DNA of 64,000 nt from Argyresthia goedartella (GCA_949825045.1 OX463812.1:6122661-6186660); one strand, 5' to 3'; shown: positions 9,106 through 19,819, counted from the stretch's first letter. The notes: generated from the letters alone by a model not told the origin. Made by a program: numbers and translations.

Positions 9106-12035
9106 CATAATTTCACCATCACTATTTAAAATTTTAGTGGCACTTTGCTTAAACACATTAAGAGACATATTAAAAAGATCTAAATCAGAAAAGCTTTCAT
9201 TATAAACTTTAGAGGTTCTACGGACAAACGAATTACCAGTATAGTTAGTACTACTTGAAGGAACAACTAATAGGTGTTTTCTATTTCTAAGACGAGGGTT
9301 AGGCACACGAAATCCCACACTCTGTAATAAGACAGGACAGTCGGTAACATTATTTACAATTTTATATAGAGTTAAGGCATCTGTCACCTTGCGACGTATC
9401 TCAAGTGAAGGTATATTATAACGTGAGGAGCACATTTTATAATTATCGAAAGCATGGCGCACACAATAGTCAAGAGATTTAAGGAACTTGTTCTGAATTT
9501 TTTCAATTCTATCAATATGAATTTGAAAGAAAGGGTTCCAGACAGAACTGGCAAATTCTAGTATACTTCTAACATAGCTAAAATAAAGAATCTTGTATGA
9601 GCTTGCTAAGTTGAAAGGCTTACCCATCCGCAGGATAAAACCAAGTTTTTTATAGGCATTATTAACTATTTTGTTTATGTGAGGAACAAAACTGAGCCGA
9701 GAATCCAAAGTTATACCGAGGTCACGGATTTCATCAACCTTAGCAAGTTTGGTGTCGCTGATGCTATAATCGAAATCTGTTTTTCGAAGTTTCCTAGTAA
9801 AAGATATAGTGTAACATTTTTTAGGATTCAGGAACAGATTGTTTTCTGTACAATAACTTAACAAACTATTTATATCACTTTGGAGTAGAAGACAGTCATC
9901 GATGTTTGATATGTTTTTGAAAATTTTAGCGTCGTCAGCATAAAGGAGAAATTCAGAGTGTTTAATGGCAGATCCAATGTCGTTGACATATAAAATAAAA
10001 AGTAGAGGTCCCAAATGAGACCCTTATGGGACCCCCGAGCTAATAGTCTTATAATCGGAGACGAAACCCTTTAGTGCAACTGCTTGCATTCTATTCTCCA
10101 GGTAGGAGAGAATCCAACGGAAAAGATCACCGTGTATACCAAAGTTCCAGAGTTTGGAAAGCAACGTAAAGTGGCTAATTTTATCAAAAGCTTTTGAAAA
10201 ATCGGTATACACGGCATCTACTTAAATCTTTTGATCCATAGAATTAAGTAAGAATTCAGTAAATGTTAAGAGATTAGTATCAACACTCAGACCACTACGA
10301 AAACCATGTTGAGCCCCAGATATATGATGCGAAACAAGTCGAGATAGTTGATCGGTGACAATCTTTTCAAAAATTTTTGCTAGTGAACATAATTTAGATA
10401 TGGGTCGATAATCAGTAATACTATACGGATCATCTCCTTTTGGAATAGGAGTGATTAGAGCCCGCTTCCAAACGATAGGCATACACCCCTCACTCAAAGA
10501 CTTTTTAAATAAAATTGTTATGGGGGCTGAAAGATGCTCGGCACATTTAGAAATGAATAAAGGATGAAGCCCATCGGGGCCAGCTCCCTTATTAGAATTA
10601 ATACCGCTTAGATATTTGAATACCAGTTTTAAATCAATGTTAATAGAGTTTATGTCAACTACAGTACAAGAAGGAGGGGGTAAAGTCAAAGAATCGCGGG
10701 ACAAGCGCGCAGCTGGCTCAAATACGGAGCCAAAGCGCCTATTAAAGAGATCACAGATTTCGGAGCCAGTGTTAGCCGAAATGTCACCTAAGCTCATCTT
10801 GTGTGGTATGTCATAACATGAGGAAACACTCTTTATGTAAGTCCAGAAATATTTTGGGCACACTTTGATTTTATGTTCAGAGTAACTAATATACTTACGA
10901 TAAGATTCACGCTCAAGTTTCTTTAGCCTTTTTCTCAAGATAGAAAATGTGTGATAATCGTATTGACTGCCGTAAACCTTATACTTCTTGTGATATTTCT
11001 GCTTCTCGCGCTCCAGCTTAATTAAACTTTTGGAATACCAAACAGGATACTTTCTAGATTGTGAGGAAGAGCGGAAAGGTACATGTAAGCTAATGAGATC
11101 ATTTATAATATTATAAAAGGTATTTGTAGCTTCTTCAGTATCTAAGTCACTCAACTGGCTGTCCCAATCAACACGAGAGAGTGCATTATTTATTAGATCA
11201 TAATTAGCTAAGTTAAAATTTGGCAATAAGGCAGGAGATGACCCTAAGGTTATGAATGGCTGAGTGTCAAGTTCAAATTCTAAGGCATTATGATGGTCAT
11301 GATCTATAGGAGTGAGCGGATTTAGACATTCTCTGACCAAACAAGGCATGCTACTTATAACAAGATCTAATAACCTACTATTTTTATTTTTAATGGAATT
11401 ATATTGTTTAAGATTAGTTAGAGATAAAAAATCTGAGATAAGACATACCCTAGGTCTAGAATTTGTATTCAAGTTCAGAACTAAATTTGAATTCGATTTA
11501 CTGAAAATCCAGTCAGCGTAAGTTATATTGAAGTCACCCACTAAGAGAAATATATCGTTAGGATTACCCAGAACAAGATCCTGGCAAATGGTGAAAAACT
11601 CGGATAAACAATCAGTATAACAATCTCCATGAGGCGAATAGAAGCATGCGATATTTAGGTACTTAGATGTTCGAGCCCGAATAGGTATCGCAATCCACAG
11701 GCACTTGAGCGGGCGCGGGCCGGCACGGGCCATGCGCGCCTCTCCGCCGCCAACTCCCGGTGGGTCGCAATCAGCACTCCGCCACCACACTCCGCTCCGC
11801 TAGCCGCCTCGTCCCTGTCGCATCTATGTACTGTAAAACGTTCATCAAAATACTCCCTACTATGAAAACCATCGTTGAGCCAAGTCTCCGACAAACAGAC
11901 AACATGGTAATTACAATCTAATACGTTAGAATGAAAGTCGTGAGATTTCGTGCGCAGCCCTCTTACATTCTGGTAGTAAAAGGATAAATTAGACATAGTC
12001 ATTAATGAGGTTAGATTTAATAAAACAAGTAACAT
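9106..12035 (-). pseudogene. Element B ORF2: endonuclease and reverse transcriptase
   Basis: APE-type ORF2 of a CR1/Jockey-like non-LTR element. The endonuclease starts near MSNLSFYYQNVRGLRTK with CLSETWL and GDFNITYADW. The RT has YTDFSKAFD, GPLLFILYVND and LLYADD. There is a frame change in the endonuclease at about 11700-11730. Two in-frame TAA stops fall at 10221-10219 (before VDAVYTDFSKAFD) and in GVP-stop-GSHLGP at about 10017; both look like CAA to TAA changes. The frame reaches GEIM at 9106, where BEL/Pao element C is inserted. Its original TAA lies beyond C at 1760. Confidence 0.88.
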
Positions 12036-12310
12036 TATTAAGAGCCTCCTTCAGACGGTTTGCAGTACCCAAAGCAACACTTATAAGCAGGGTATGTAGG
12101 TTATAAAGATAGTTAAATAAGTAGGTACAACCAATACAAGCTACTAGTACTAATGGTGAGTAAGCATAACAAGTTAAATTAATAAGGGCCTCCTTCAGAT
12201 GGTTTGCAGTACCTAAGGAAAATCTAACAAGAGAGGTATTTAGGTAATAAAGATGGTTAAATAAGTAGGTACAATCAATATAAGCTACTAGCACTAATGG
12301 TATACAAGCG
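12030..12310 (-). repeat. 144-bp tandem repeat (2 copies) between ORF1 and ORF2 of element B
   Basis: Two copies with a 144-bp period (gcctcct at 12044 and 12188), each containing cttcaga, gtttgcagtacc and gtaggtacaa blocks. The period is a multiple of three and each copy stays open on the minus strand, giving a leucine-rich 48-residue unit. The array joins the 102-bp array on its right. Confidence 0.85.
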
Positions 12311-12615
12311 TAACAAGTTACTAGGTGCAAAAATAATAAATTAGGTTTTAAAGGTAAAGGTTTAACATAAGTGGTTGTTTTTACATTAATTTTTTGTGCA
12401 TGTATAAAAGCGTAACAAGTTACTAGGTGCAAAAATAATAAATTAGGTTTTAAAGGTAAAGGTTTAACATAAGTGGTTGTTTTTACATTAATTTTTTGTG
12501 CATGTATAAAAGCGTAACAAGTTACTAGTTGCAAAAATAATAAATTAGGTTTTAAAGGTAAAGGTTTCACATAAGTGGTTATTATTACATTAATTTTTTG
12601 TGCATGTGTAACGCA
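12308..12615 (-). repeat. 102-bp tandem repeat (3 copies) between ORF1 and ORF2 of element B
   Basis: Three near-identical copies (ggtttaacat at 12359, 12461 and, with one change, 12563), period 102 bp. Each encodes a 34-residue unit containing KPLPLKPNLLFLHLVTCYA on the minus strand. With the 144-bp array this makes one open frame of 193 residues (12570-11989). Whether it is translated is unknown; the repeats may instead have a role in the RNA. Confidence 0.85.
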
Positions 12616-12621
12616 ATTTTG

Positions 12622-13536
12622 TCACTTAATGAGGTTTTTAACATCGTCTTGAGATCGGATCGTAACTATACGGTGATTAGCAGATTTGCGGGCCTTGATA
12701 ACGCCATTTGCACACCAGACATTAATGAAATTGTGCTTTGTTTTCAAGGTTCTTGCCTCCTTGAACAATAATTTGTTTGCAGGCGTAAGATGTTCATTCA
12801 CAAATATGTTACTTGGGGTACCGGGAATACCTAGTTGGGCCGAGGTGACTCCACGTCTGGATCGAACCGCACTAATTAAATCGATCTTGCAGCGACGTCG
12901 AGTAAAACGCACGATGATGTTTGGAAAGCGGGGAGAACCTGAACCCCCAGCCTCGACGTTAGCATCAGAGGATGATGGCGTAGGTAAAAACATTCGCACA
13001 CGGTGCACAAAGTCAACGTCGCGCTCGTCAAGTTTGAAACCGACAAAAACACACAAGTCGTGCAGGATACTATTAAGGTTTTCTCCAGGTTTCATGGGCA
13101 CACCACTAAGCTCGACATTATTTAGACGCGCATATTGATCACGTGCATTGAGTTCCGCCTCCAGAGCCAGGATTTTGACGTTTGCATCAGCCACAGATTT
13201 TTCCATGTTTTCGACGAGTGAGAGACGCTTGTTGAACTCGTCAAGGCGCTTGGCGAGGTTGTCGATGCAGGTCACTAGCTGAGACTTCATCGAGACTATT
13301 TCCTTCATGATGTTAGACAGCGTCGGCGAGCCCGAGCCACCACCCCCGGCCGTGGCATCGGTTACGCAACTTGCACATCGCCACGAGGATTTCTTCTCTA
13401 ACGGCATGCGCCTGTACTTGCTTTCGGTTAAACCTGCGCAATCAAAGTGCAGCAATCTCGCACAAGAAGAGCATGATACGCCATCCGTCACCTCGTCGGA
13501 ACACTTGGGACAAACACTAGACATTTTATGTTGCAA
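12622..13536 (-). CDS. Element B ORF1: PHD-finger, coiled-coil RNA-binding protein
   Basis: Intact 304-residue frame. It starts with a PHD-type zinc finger (CPKC, CSSC, LLHFDC, then WRCASC; about residues 9-58). A coiled coil follows (about 74-130, IVSMKSQLVTCIDNLAKRLD). After that comes an L1 ORF1p-like or Transposase_22-like region (NNVELSGVP; then a basic IIVRFTRRRCK stretch). PHD-containing ORF1 proteins are known from CR1-like elements and are thought to coat the element RNA. The frame has no stop, unlike ORF2, which carries several. Confidence 0.85.
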   Translation of the reverse strand: MQHKMSSVCPKCSDEVTDGVSCSSCARLLHFDCAGLTESKYRRMPLEKKSSWRCASCVTDATAGGGGSGSPTLSNIMKEIVSMKSQLVTCIDNLAKRLDEFNKRLSLVENMEKSVADANVKILALEAELNARDQYARLNNVELSGVPMKPGENLNSILHDLCVFVGFKLDERDVDFVHRVRMFLPTPSSSDANVEAGGSGSPRFPNIIVRFTRRRCKIDLISAVRSRRGVTSAQLGIPGTPSNIFVNEHLTPANKLLFKEARTLKTKHNFINVWCANGVIKARKSANHRIVTIRSQDDVKNLIK

Positions 13537-13667
13537 TTAGTTATGTGGCAATTAGGTTATGTGGACGGTGTCGACGCTATGTTCAACGCAGTAAGGGCTA
13601 GAATCAAGAGAACGCGCGACACGGTAGGTAAAATCGTGCAGCGTCGACGGAGCCGCGATGACAACTG
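13537..13667 (-). other. 5' end of element B
   Basis: A short GC-richer leader upstream of ORF1. Its outer edge is set by the return of element A coding sequence at 13668. No clear target-site duplication with 1582-1589 is visible beyond a shared atg. Confidence 0.55.
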
Positions 13668-14485
13668 ATGTTTAACCCCAATTTAATGACTAGTCGCCGT
13701 AATGATAGGGTCTGCTCTCACTCTCGAGTTTTCCGGAGCTCTTTTGCCCATAGATTCTTCCTCTTCCTTGGACCGTTATTATACAATAGGCTAAGTAGGA
13801 AAATAGTTATATACCCCCTTATCACCCATCACGTAAAAACAGCTATATTCGATGCTCTCCAAATTTTAAACTAGAGCAAACTGAGCACCTGCTCGAAATT
13901 GTCAGCTAGCTTTAGCTTTTTCTCGTAAAATAATTAAACAAGTTATATATCTGTCTTTTATATTCAAAATTGTACTATACGTACTATAATAAATCTATAA
14001 GTAGTAATTTCTTCTTATTTTTGTCACTCATATTCATAACCAAATCATATCTTATATTAGTTTCATATTTAAAAAGAGTATTCAGTGCAACTCTACACAC
14101 CCTCTCACACACACTCATTCATACTCACGATATTCAAAGAGAGGTTCTTCCTTACACTCACTAATTCCGCTTTTTTTGTAAAATAGTTATCTAAATTTTC
14201 GCAGTTTTCAATGTAATTTATCTTAGTTGTAAGTTATTCTAAATGTTTTAAATTGTAATTGGCTTTTAAAATTAGATTTATATTAATAGATTTCCTGTTC
14301 TCAATCTTTGCTATCTACAGCAAGTATAATGTAACTTGGAAGAGCGCTGAATCTGAAATACAGGTTAATCACCTAGCTCAGGTTCAGATGTTTCTGTTTT
14401 GTCTGACTCAAAATGTTTTGTAATAATTATGTCTGTAACTATATTGTGAATCATTAATCATGCAATAATATATATATATTTTTTT
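13668..14485 (+). pseudogene. 3' segment of element A (RT C-terminus and 3' UTR)
   Basis: The frame 13668-13874 (RRNDRVCSHSRVFRSSF, then FLFLGPLLYNRLSR) matches the C-terminal part of the related element D (RRRDKVFHIVLVRTKF, FKFLGPYIYNNLSK) and continues exactly where the plus-strand RT stopped at 1589. A long AT-rich 3' UTR with CA-rich patches (14090-14125) follows, similar in style to the 3' UTR of D, and ends near an (AT)n run at about 14465-14480. Confidence 0.85.
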
Positions 14486-15644
14486 TTAAATTAAACCACG
14501 TTTAAATCAGTCCACCCGTTTGAGAGCTACGGTAGACTGACACACAGGCGCTTTAATTAAACTTATACTTTTTGCTTCGGGGGTTTAAAATGTGTCACCA
14601 ATATCTGAGTACCTACATTCATGTTATGCCTAGTGTTTTTTTTTTGCCAGAACCTGCCTAAGCAGGCTTATCTCCTGGTATTCGCTTGAAGTTGAGTTAT
14701 GGGACATCCTGTATAGGTATAACGGCGTTCTAATGTGCGAGAATGCCCGCAATGTGGAAAGGTAAATCGCAACATCTGGTGATCGAAAAAACCGTGAGGG
14801 TTCTCCATATTTGCGACCAGGGCTAAACATTTGTCACGCAAAAGGGAGTATTGAATTACTGGCTAAATTTGAGCGCAACGGGATGCTTTCTGAGCTTTTT
14901 TTTTCACATTCCAATAGATGGCGTTGATGACACCCCTTTTAACCTTTGGCGCAAGGTGAATGTGATATATAAGGACAGAGGACACTTAAACAAACAAAAC
15001 TTGTTAGTAACATGGTTACCTAGTGTCACGTTTACGAGATAATTGGATGTAAAGATAAATATTTGATAGCATTCATTCTTTACTTCCAATTAGCTCTCAA
15101 ACGTGACCCTTTAGGTTCTACATTACTAATATGTTTTTGTTTAATTAGGTGTCACCTACCCATATTGACAACATTCATCATGCAACAAATATAAAAAAGG
15201 GTATTTTCAACTCCATCAATTACATTAAGAAAAAAGCCTGCTTAGAAAGTATACCACTGTACCACTCCCACTTCTTATGGTGCTAACCACGCTCTGCTAC
15301 CAAATATTAGGGGGAATTTATTTGTCAATGTCTGTGAATTACCTTATCTCAGGTCCAATAGGGTATACTCGCGCGTTGATCACAAATAATTAGGATAACA
15401 CAGCACAAGGATTTATTTGGATTAGTTCAAGCACAGGGCACCGTCACATTTTTTCACGAGATTGGCTAGCTCCACACGTAAGTCGCTTTCTGTCAGCCTC
15501 AAGAAAGCATTTGCGGGTGGGTGCAAAATTATTATCATTGGTGTCAGTAGTTGCATCCGAAAGGCGTAAAACGGAACGACTAAACATTTGTGAAAAGGTA
15601 TGATGCGACGTGTACTATGTTTAGGACCTATCCCATTCACTTAC
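14486..15644. other. Non-coding part of ANKRD13 intron 4
   Basis: The start (14500-14590) resembles the repeat at 1-235. The remainder has no coding frame I can support and no recognised element. Confidence 0.5.
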
Positions 15645-15788
15645 CTTTAGCAGTGAAAATGTAGGTGCGATCGCCGCGCTGCCACCGATTGTTCTCGAAG
15701 CCGACGAGTGTGGTGTCGACGCGAACGTTGGCACCTCGCTTGTACACCTTGTATGTGTCGAACGGACACATTCGCGATACGAGCGGCA
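15645..15788 (-). CDS. Ankrd13: ANKRD13-type protein, exon 4 (window order)
   Basis: Spliced exon of 144 bp. The acceptor is tgttgtag before 15788 and the donor is GTAAGT at 15644-15639. It enters and leaves in phase 1, consistent with the preceding exon. It encodes [36 protein letters not shown] and RTYIF, the conserved core of the GPCR-chaperone-like domain of ANKRD13 proteins. Mammalian relatives bind K63-linked ubiquitin on endocytosed receptors through C-terminal ubiquitin-interacting motifs, which would lie beyond the left edge of this window. The following intron carries the triple transposon nest. Confidence 0.92.
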
Positions 15789-16242
15789 CTACAACAAATA
15801 TACAGTGTATACTGTAACTGAAAGGTGTAGTCATATTTTAGGGAGTTAAAGAGACATCATTCTGAACAACAGAGGAACTTTGTTTTTGACAACTACATTC
15901 ATTTCGGGCCGGGCGATCAGCTGATTTGTTTGGAGAAATAAAAAATAAAGTTTCTCTGACCAAATCGGTTTCGTAGTGAAAGTTTTTCAGAATGATGTCG
16001 CTGACAACTTTTATTAAGATGACATTTTTCTATTACAGCCTTCATATAAAGGCACATACCTACAGTGCTCCTATTTTTTGGCCCCACACTAGGATACCCT
16101 TTGTCGTGGGAGCCAAAAACAGAGATGTCTGCAACACACATTTAACCGGTCCATTACCGCGCTTACGAGTATGCCATGATAATAAAATTCAATACTCCGA
16201 GGTGGTTCCTTAAACATTCAAGATAGGCTGATCTTCATGTAA

Positions 16243-16660
16243 ATCTAACATTTAGGAATTACAAACACTTTTGAAAATATGACCAATCACAACACGAATA
16301 TTTGACACGAGCTGTCTTGGAAAAGCTGTCTTGGCTTGTCTTGGACCTTGGACACTATTTACACACATTGATCTAGCCCCAAGCTAGGATTCCCTGTGTC
16401 TTGGGTACTAGACAACGATACACATACGTATATAGATAAATAGTATATTTAGATAGATAAACAACCATGACTAGGGTACAAACATCCGTTCTCTTCAAAC
16501 AAATATTTGCCCCCACCGGGACTCGAACCCGGGACCCTTGGCTTCGTAGGCAGGGTCACTGACAACTCGGACATTCGTTATATTGCGAGTTTGCTTGTTT
16601 ATACGATCTTCGGATTGCTGAACTTCTCAAAAGCGACTGAAATTCCTCGACCGCTGCCAC
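16243..16660. mobile_element. MITE-like element interrupted by a SINE
   Basis: The ends are inverted: taggaattacaaacac near 16250 pairs with the complement of gcgactgaaattcctc near 16632-16647. The family recurs at 59588-59745 with better arms. A tRNA-derived SINE (about 16335-16590) separates the arms. Confidence 0.55.
16335..16590 (-). mobile_element. tRNA-derived SINE (copy 1)
   Basis: The minus strand carries a polymerase III box-B-like gttcgagtccc-type block (plus strand gggactcgaacccgg at about 16518-16532) beside a gcagggtcac box and a caaatatttgc box. The same arrangement recurs at 34300-34400 and 63907-64000. Further copies of the body motif (actaggatacc, tgtgtcgtgg) lie at about 16085-16130 and 16720-16760. 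Confidence 0.75.
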
Positions 16661-17004
16661 ACAGTTCTCGTCAAATATACAGACAAGTTACATATACAAG
16701 CACGTACATTCCTTCTGGCCTCATACTAGGATACCATGTGCTTGTGTCGTGGTAACCAGCAGCGATGACACACATGTAAACATACAAGACTTGGGTAAAC
16801 TCAACCCTCGCGATAGTCTGCGAGAGCCTTGTGTCTATACACATAAGATTATTTCGGTAGGTTCGTAAAGAAGCCTTTTCGAACGAGTTAGGAGTATATT
16901 TTTTCTGCCTGAGATCCCAAAATCAAGCGGCGAAGTTGCTATTTTGAGGTTAGAATGCGGAAAAGGAATGTTTGTGCCTGAGTGTATTTATTCGAGTTTT
17001 AGGG

Positions 17005-17930
17005 TTGCGTACCTTAACCTCTCAACGACCCACGGCAACTTAAGATGCCATTTTCCCGTTATAGGTTTGGAATTTGTTACCACGGCATGAATTCAAAACC
17101 GCAATGCTTCAAAATTTCCGTGGTCTTTGTAAGGAAAAACAGAACTATGATAGGATGGATCACTCGTGTGTCCGGCCTTCTTTCCGTGGGTAAAGTAAAT
17201 AAAGTATATAAAACGACCGATTTCTGGACCGATTAAGTTGAAATTTGGTACACTTATGTCTATGCCTGTATCTGACCCAAACACGATCGTGTTACGGAAA
17301 CAAATTAATTTTGAAATTTGGGGGGCAATTTTGAGGGACAAATGAGAAAATTAAACAAATTATTTTCAAACTACTGTGTGACAAAAATAAAGGCTTGATG
17401 CGAGAATTTTAAATATATATATTTTCTTCATGATTTTGAAATACTTGAATTAGTAAAAGTGTTATTATGAGCACAAAAAACCCCCTTATCTCCGTAAGTT
17501 CCATAAAAATTTAAAAAATACGTAATATAGGTCTTTACTATTACAAGAAAATTAAATAATTTTCTTAGAAATGGGTTTAAATAGGAGGAGCACAATTGGA
17601 GGGCAAATTAGAAAACATACTGTATTGTGTGAGATTTAAAATAAAAAGGCTTATTGCGAAGATTTCAAAATATATTTTGTTCATAATTTCGAAATGCTTA
17701 GTTAAAAAGTTATTTAAGAAAAAAGACAAATAGACCATTGCCCAATTAATCTCCCAAACTGCTGATACCAAAATAAAAAAGGTTGTAATAAAAAGAATAT
17801 AATATTGGTCTTTACCTGAATAAAACAGGAAAACTATGGATAAATGTATAGTTTAAATTAAGGAAAAAGCAATATTTTCGTTTGTTAAGGAACCCTTCGT
17901 GCGCGTGTCCAACTCGCACTTGTTTTTTTG
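17005..17930 (-). repeat. Dispersed repeat with gggttccgta-type ends
   Basis: On the minus strand it opens with caagtgcgagttgga and gcgcacgaagggttcc (near 17925-17885) and closes with tacgcaaccctaaaa near 17000-17015. Two internal blocks of about 90 bp (17385-17475 and 17630-17715) resemble each other. Related copies or fragments are at 22433-22805, 24080-24215, 26935-26985 and 34018-34075. Confidence 0.65.
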
Positions 17931-18135
17931 TCAAATCAGTAGAAATATTTATTTTTACAAAAGATGCATTTTTGCGATACAGCTGACTGAGGTTCATTTG
18001 CACGGCATTCGCTAAACTGATTTAAGTTAGACATATTTCATACAATTTTTCACCGTAAATCGATTTAGACGCTAAACTGATTTAGCGAATACCGTGCAAG
18101 TGGGCCCAAGTCTTGACTTAACTATATATATATAT

Positions 18136-18514
18136 GTCACCGTAAGATAGTCAAAACCGTTAGTTGATAAACTAACGTGTCAGTTGATCAACTATCGACA
18201 GATAGTAAACCAGACCGACAGAGTTTAGAATTTACGTTTCTTTTGTTCAACTTGTGTCAACCTAACACGAAGACTATTCGGGGCTCGGGGGCTTCGCTCC
18301 GCTCGCCCCCTCTAGTCTTCACCTAAGCTGCCGCAATGTTTGCAATTCAAGTTTAAACCAGTTTATTATTTAACGGTTTTAACCGTTAGTTTATCAAATA
18401 ACGCGTCATATAGTAAGCAGTACGCTACAGTTTACTATCTGTCGATAGTTGACCAACTAACGAGAAAAAAAGCTTTAGTTTATCAACTAACGGTTTTGAC
18501 AATCTTACGGTGAC
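18136..18514. mobile_element. Foldback MITE M1
   Basis: The outer arms are inverted copies: gtcaccgtaagatagtcaaa at 18136 against tttgacaatcttacggtgac ending 18514. They continue through a second paired block (ctatcgacagatagtaaac against gtttactatctgtcgatag). The centre carries a GC-rich hairpin-like core (ggggcttcgctccgctcgcc, about 18288-18307) flanked by cctaacacgaag and cttcacctaagc. The same core occurs in M2 (62790-63290) inside different arms. Confidence 0.85.
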
Positions 18515-18847
18515 ATATATAATATAGTGCTGATGCCCGCATTTTCATGTGCGTGTTCCTAGGAAGTATCATTTACCGAGATAACGTTACCCTCCTTCTG
18601 GGGGAGTTGCATTAAAATTATCCTATATGTTAATCTAGCTCATAAACTATCTTTGAGCTGAATTTCATTCAAATCCGTGCAGCCGTTTTAGCGTGATTGA
18701 GGCATAAAACACACAAACATCCAAACATCCATACATCGCTGCTCCACATTTATAATATTAGTTGGATATAAAATATAATAATATAAATAAAGTATAAACA
18801 TCCGCCGTGTACACAGACTCTATGACGTTTTCCGTCTTGTCGCTCAC

Positions 18848-19018
18848 CCCAGCTAGTGAACTCCCACTTCATCTCGACATAGAAGTCTGGCGCGAGACTC
18901 AGTCGCTGCAGCAACTCTGGCACGCCGCTGGACCGCACCACGTGACGCTGGTAGTCGCGCCGCGACAACACGAGCGACAGTAGCTCGCGCATGCCAGTCG
19001 CGGTCGCTTCTTGCACGG
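18848..19018 (-). CDS. Ankrd13: ANKRD13-type protein, exon 3
   Basis: 171-bp exon with acceptor tttcag before 19018 and donor GTGAGC at 18847-18842. Phase 1 at both ends matches exons 2 and 4. It encodes [37 protein letters not shown] and [16 protein letters not shown]. This is the last ankyrin helix pair and the entry to the GPCR-chaperone-like domain; the [14 protein letters not shown] stretch is highly characteristic of ANKRD13 proteins. Fragments of this exon reappear in the adjacent intron at about 19776-19819. Confidence 0.95.
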
Positions 19019-19249
19019 CTGAAATTGCCATTTGAGCATTTTAAAAACCATGCAAAAACGACTTCGTCTAAAAAGGGATATAACAATGTTCAAGATTACA
19101 TGACAAAATGACAAGACTGCATGGGATTTATCTGACTCAACACAGAACTCGCTGTTAATAATGTTGTAATTATTAATGCCTGCTTTATTTATAATAATTA
19201 TTATTGTATTATTTGTTAAACACGACCAATTTTAAGAGATCTAAAAATC

Positions 19250-19680
19250 TAACATGAACAGTTAGGGCTACATTTTTGAACGTTAATAAAACATGAACAG
19301 TTAGGGCTTCATTTTTGAACGTTAATAAAACATGAACAGTTAGGGCTACATTTTTGAATGTTAATAAAACATGAACAGTTAGGGCTACATTTTTGAACGT
19401 TAATAAAACATGAACAGTTAGGGCTAAAATTTTTAACGTTAATAAAACATGAACAGTTAGGGCTACATTTTTGAATGTTAATAAAACATGAACGGTAAGA
19501 ACAACATTTTTGAACGTTAATTAAACATGAACGGTTAGGACTACATTTTTGAACGTTAATAAAACATGAACAGTTAGGGCTACATTTTTAAATGTTAATA
19601 AAACATGAACAGTTAGGGCTACCACATTTTTGAAATTTAATAAAACATGAACGGTTAGGGCTACATTTTTGAACGTCAAA
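19250..19680. repeat. 39-bp tandem repeat array in ANKRD13 intron 2
   Basis: About eleven copies of a 39-bp unit (acatgaacagttagggct then acatttttgaacgttaata; starts at 19252, 19291, 19330 and so on) fill half of the 850-bp intron. Copies differ by single substitutions and one short insertion. No coding meaning. Confidence 0.92.
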
Positions 19681-19775
19681 GGGGTCAAAAGAAGCTCGAA
19701 ATTGTGCCTACGTCACCAGTATCTATGCTCGGACTTGGCTCGGCACACAGCCGCGTGTTTTGATATTTTTGCTAG

Positions 19776-19819
19776 ACTATCAGCGTCACGTGGAGTGGGC
19801 ACGCCGCTGGACCGCACCA
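19776..19819. other. Exon-3-derived filler sequence in intron 2
   Basis: The stretch ggcacgccgctggaccgcac (19798-19817, extending two further bases) is identical to exon 3 sequence near 18919-18940 and in the same orientation. Immediately to its left, gactatcagcgtcacgtgg is the inverse complement of exon 3 bases near 18937-18957 with one mismatch. The two pieces form a compound copy, one direct and one inverted, of a short exon segment. Confidence 0.8.

Larger units (their letters stand above)
15789..18847 (-). other. ANKRD13 intron 3
   Basis: 3.06-kb intron bounded by GTGAGC (18847-18842) and an AG at 15790-15789. It contains a SINE-in-MITE arrangement at 16243-16660, a dispersed inverted-end repeat at 17005-17930 and a foldback element at 18136-18514. 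The rest is AT-rich without coding signal. Confidence 0.85.

Noticed and set aside
11989..12570. Calling the 193-residue repeat frame a real membrane protein
   Set aside because: It is built entirely from tandem repeats and has no supported start; it is kept as a repeat and reported as a finding only.
1582..13670. Exact target-site duplication for element B
   Set aside because: Only atg is shared clearly between cacttatg and caactgatg; the match is too short to claim.
14630..15640. Small open frames as further ANKRD13 exons
   Set aside because: None shows the conserved continuation of the GPCR-chaperone-like domain or matching splice phases.
16518..16590. Functional tRNA gene on the minus strand
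   Set aside because: The same block recurs with the caaatatttgc box at 34300 and 63907, so it is a dispersed SINE.
19250..19680. CRISPR-like or telomeric array
   Set aside because: Units are contiguous 39-bp repeats without spacers, and TTAGGG occurs only once per unit inside a longer motif.
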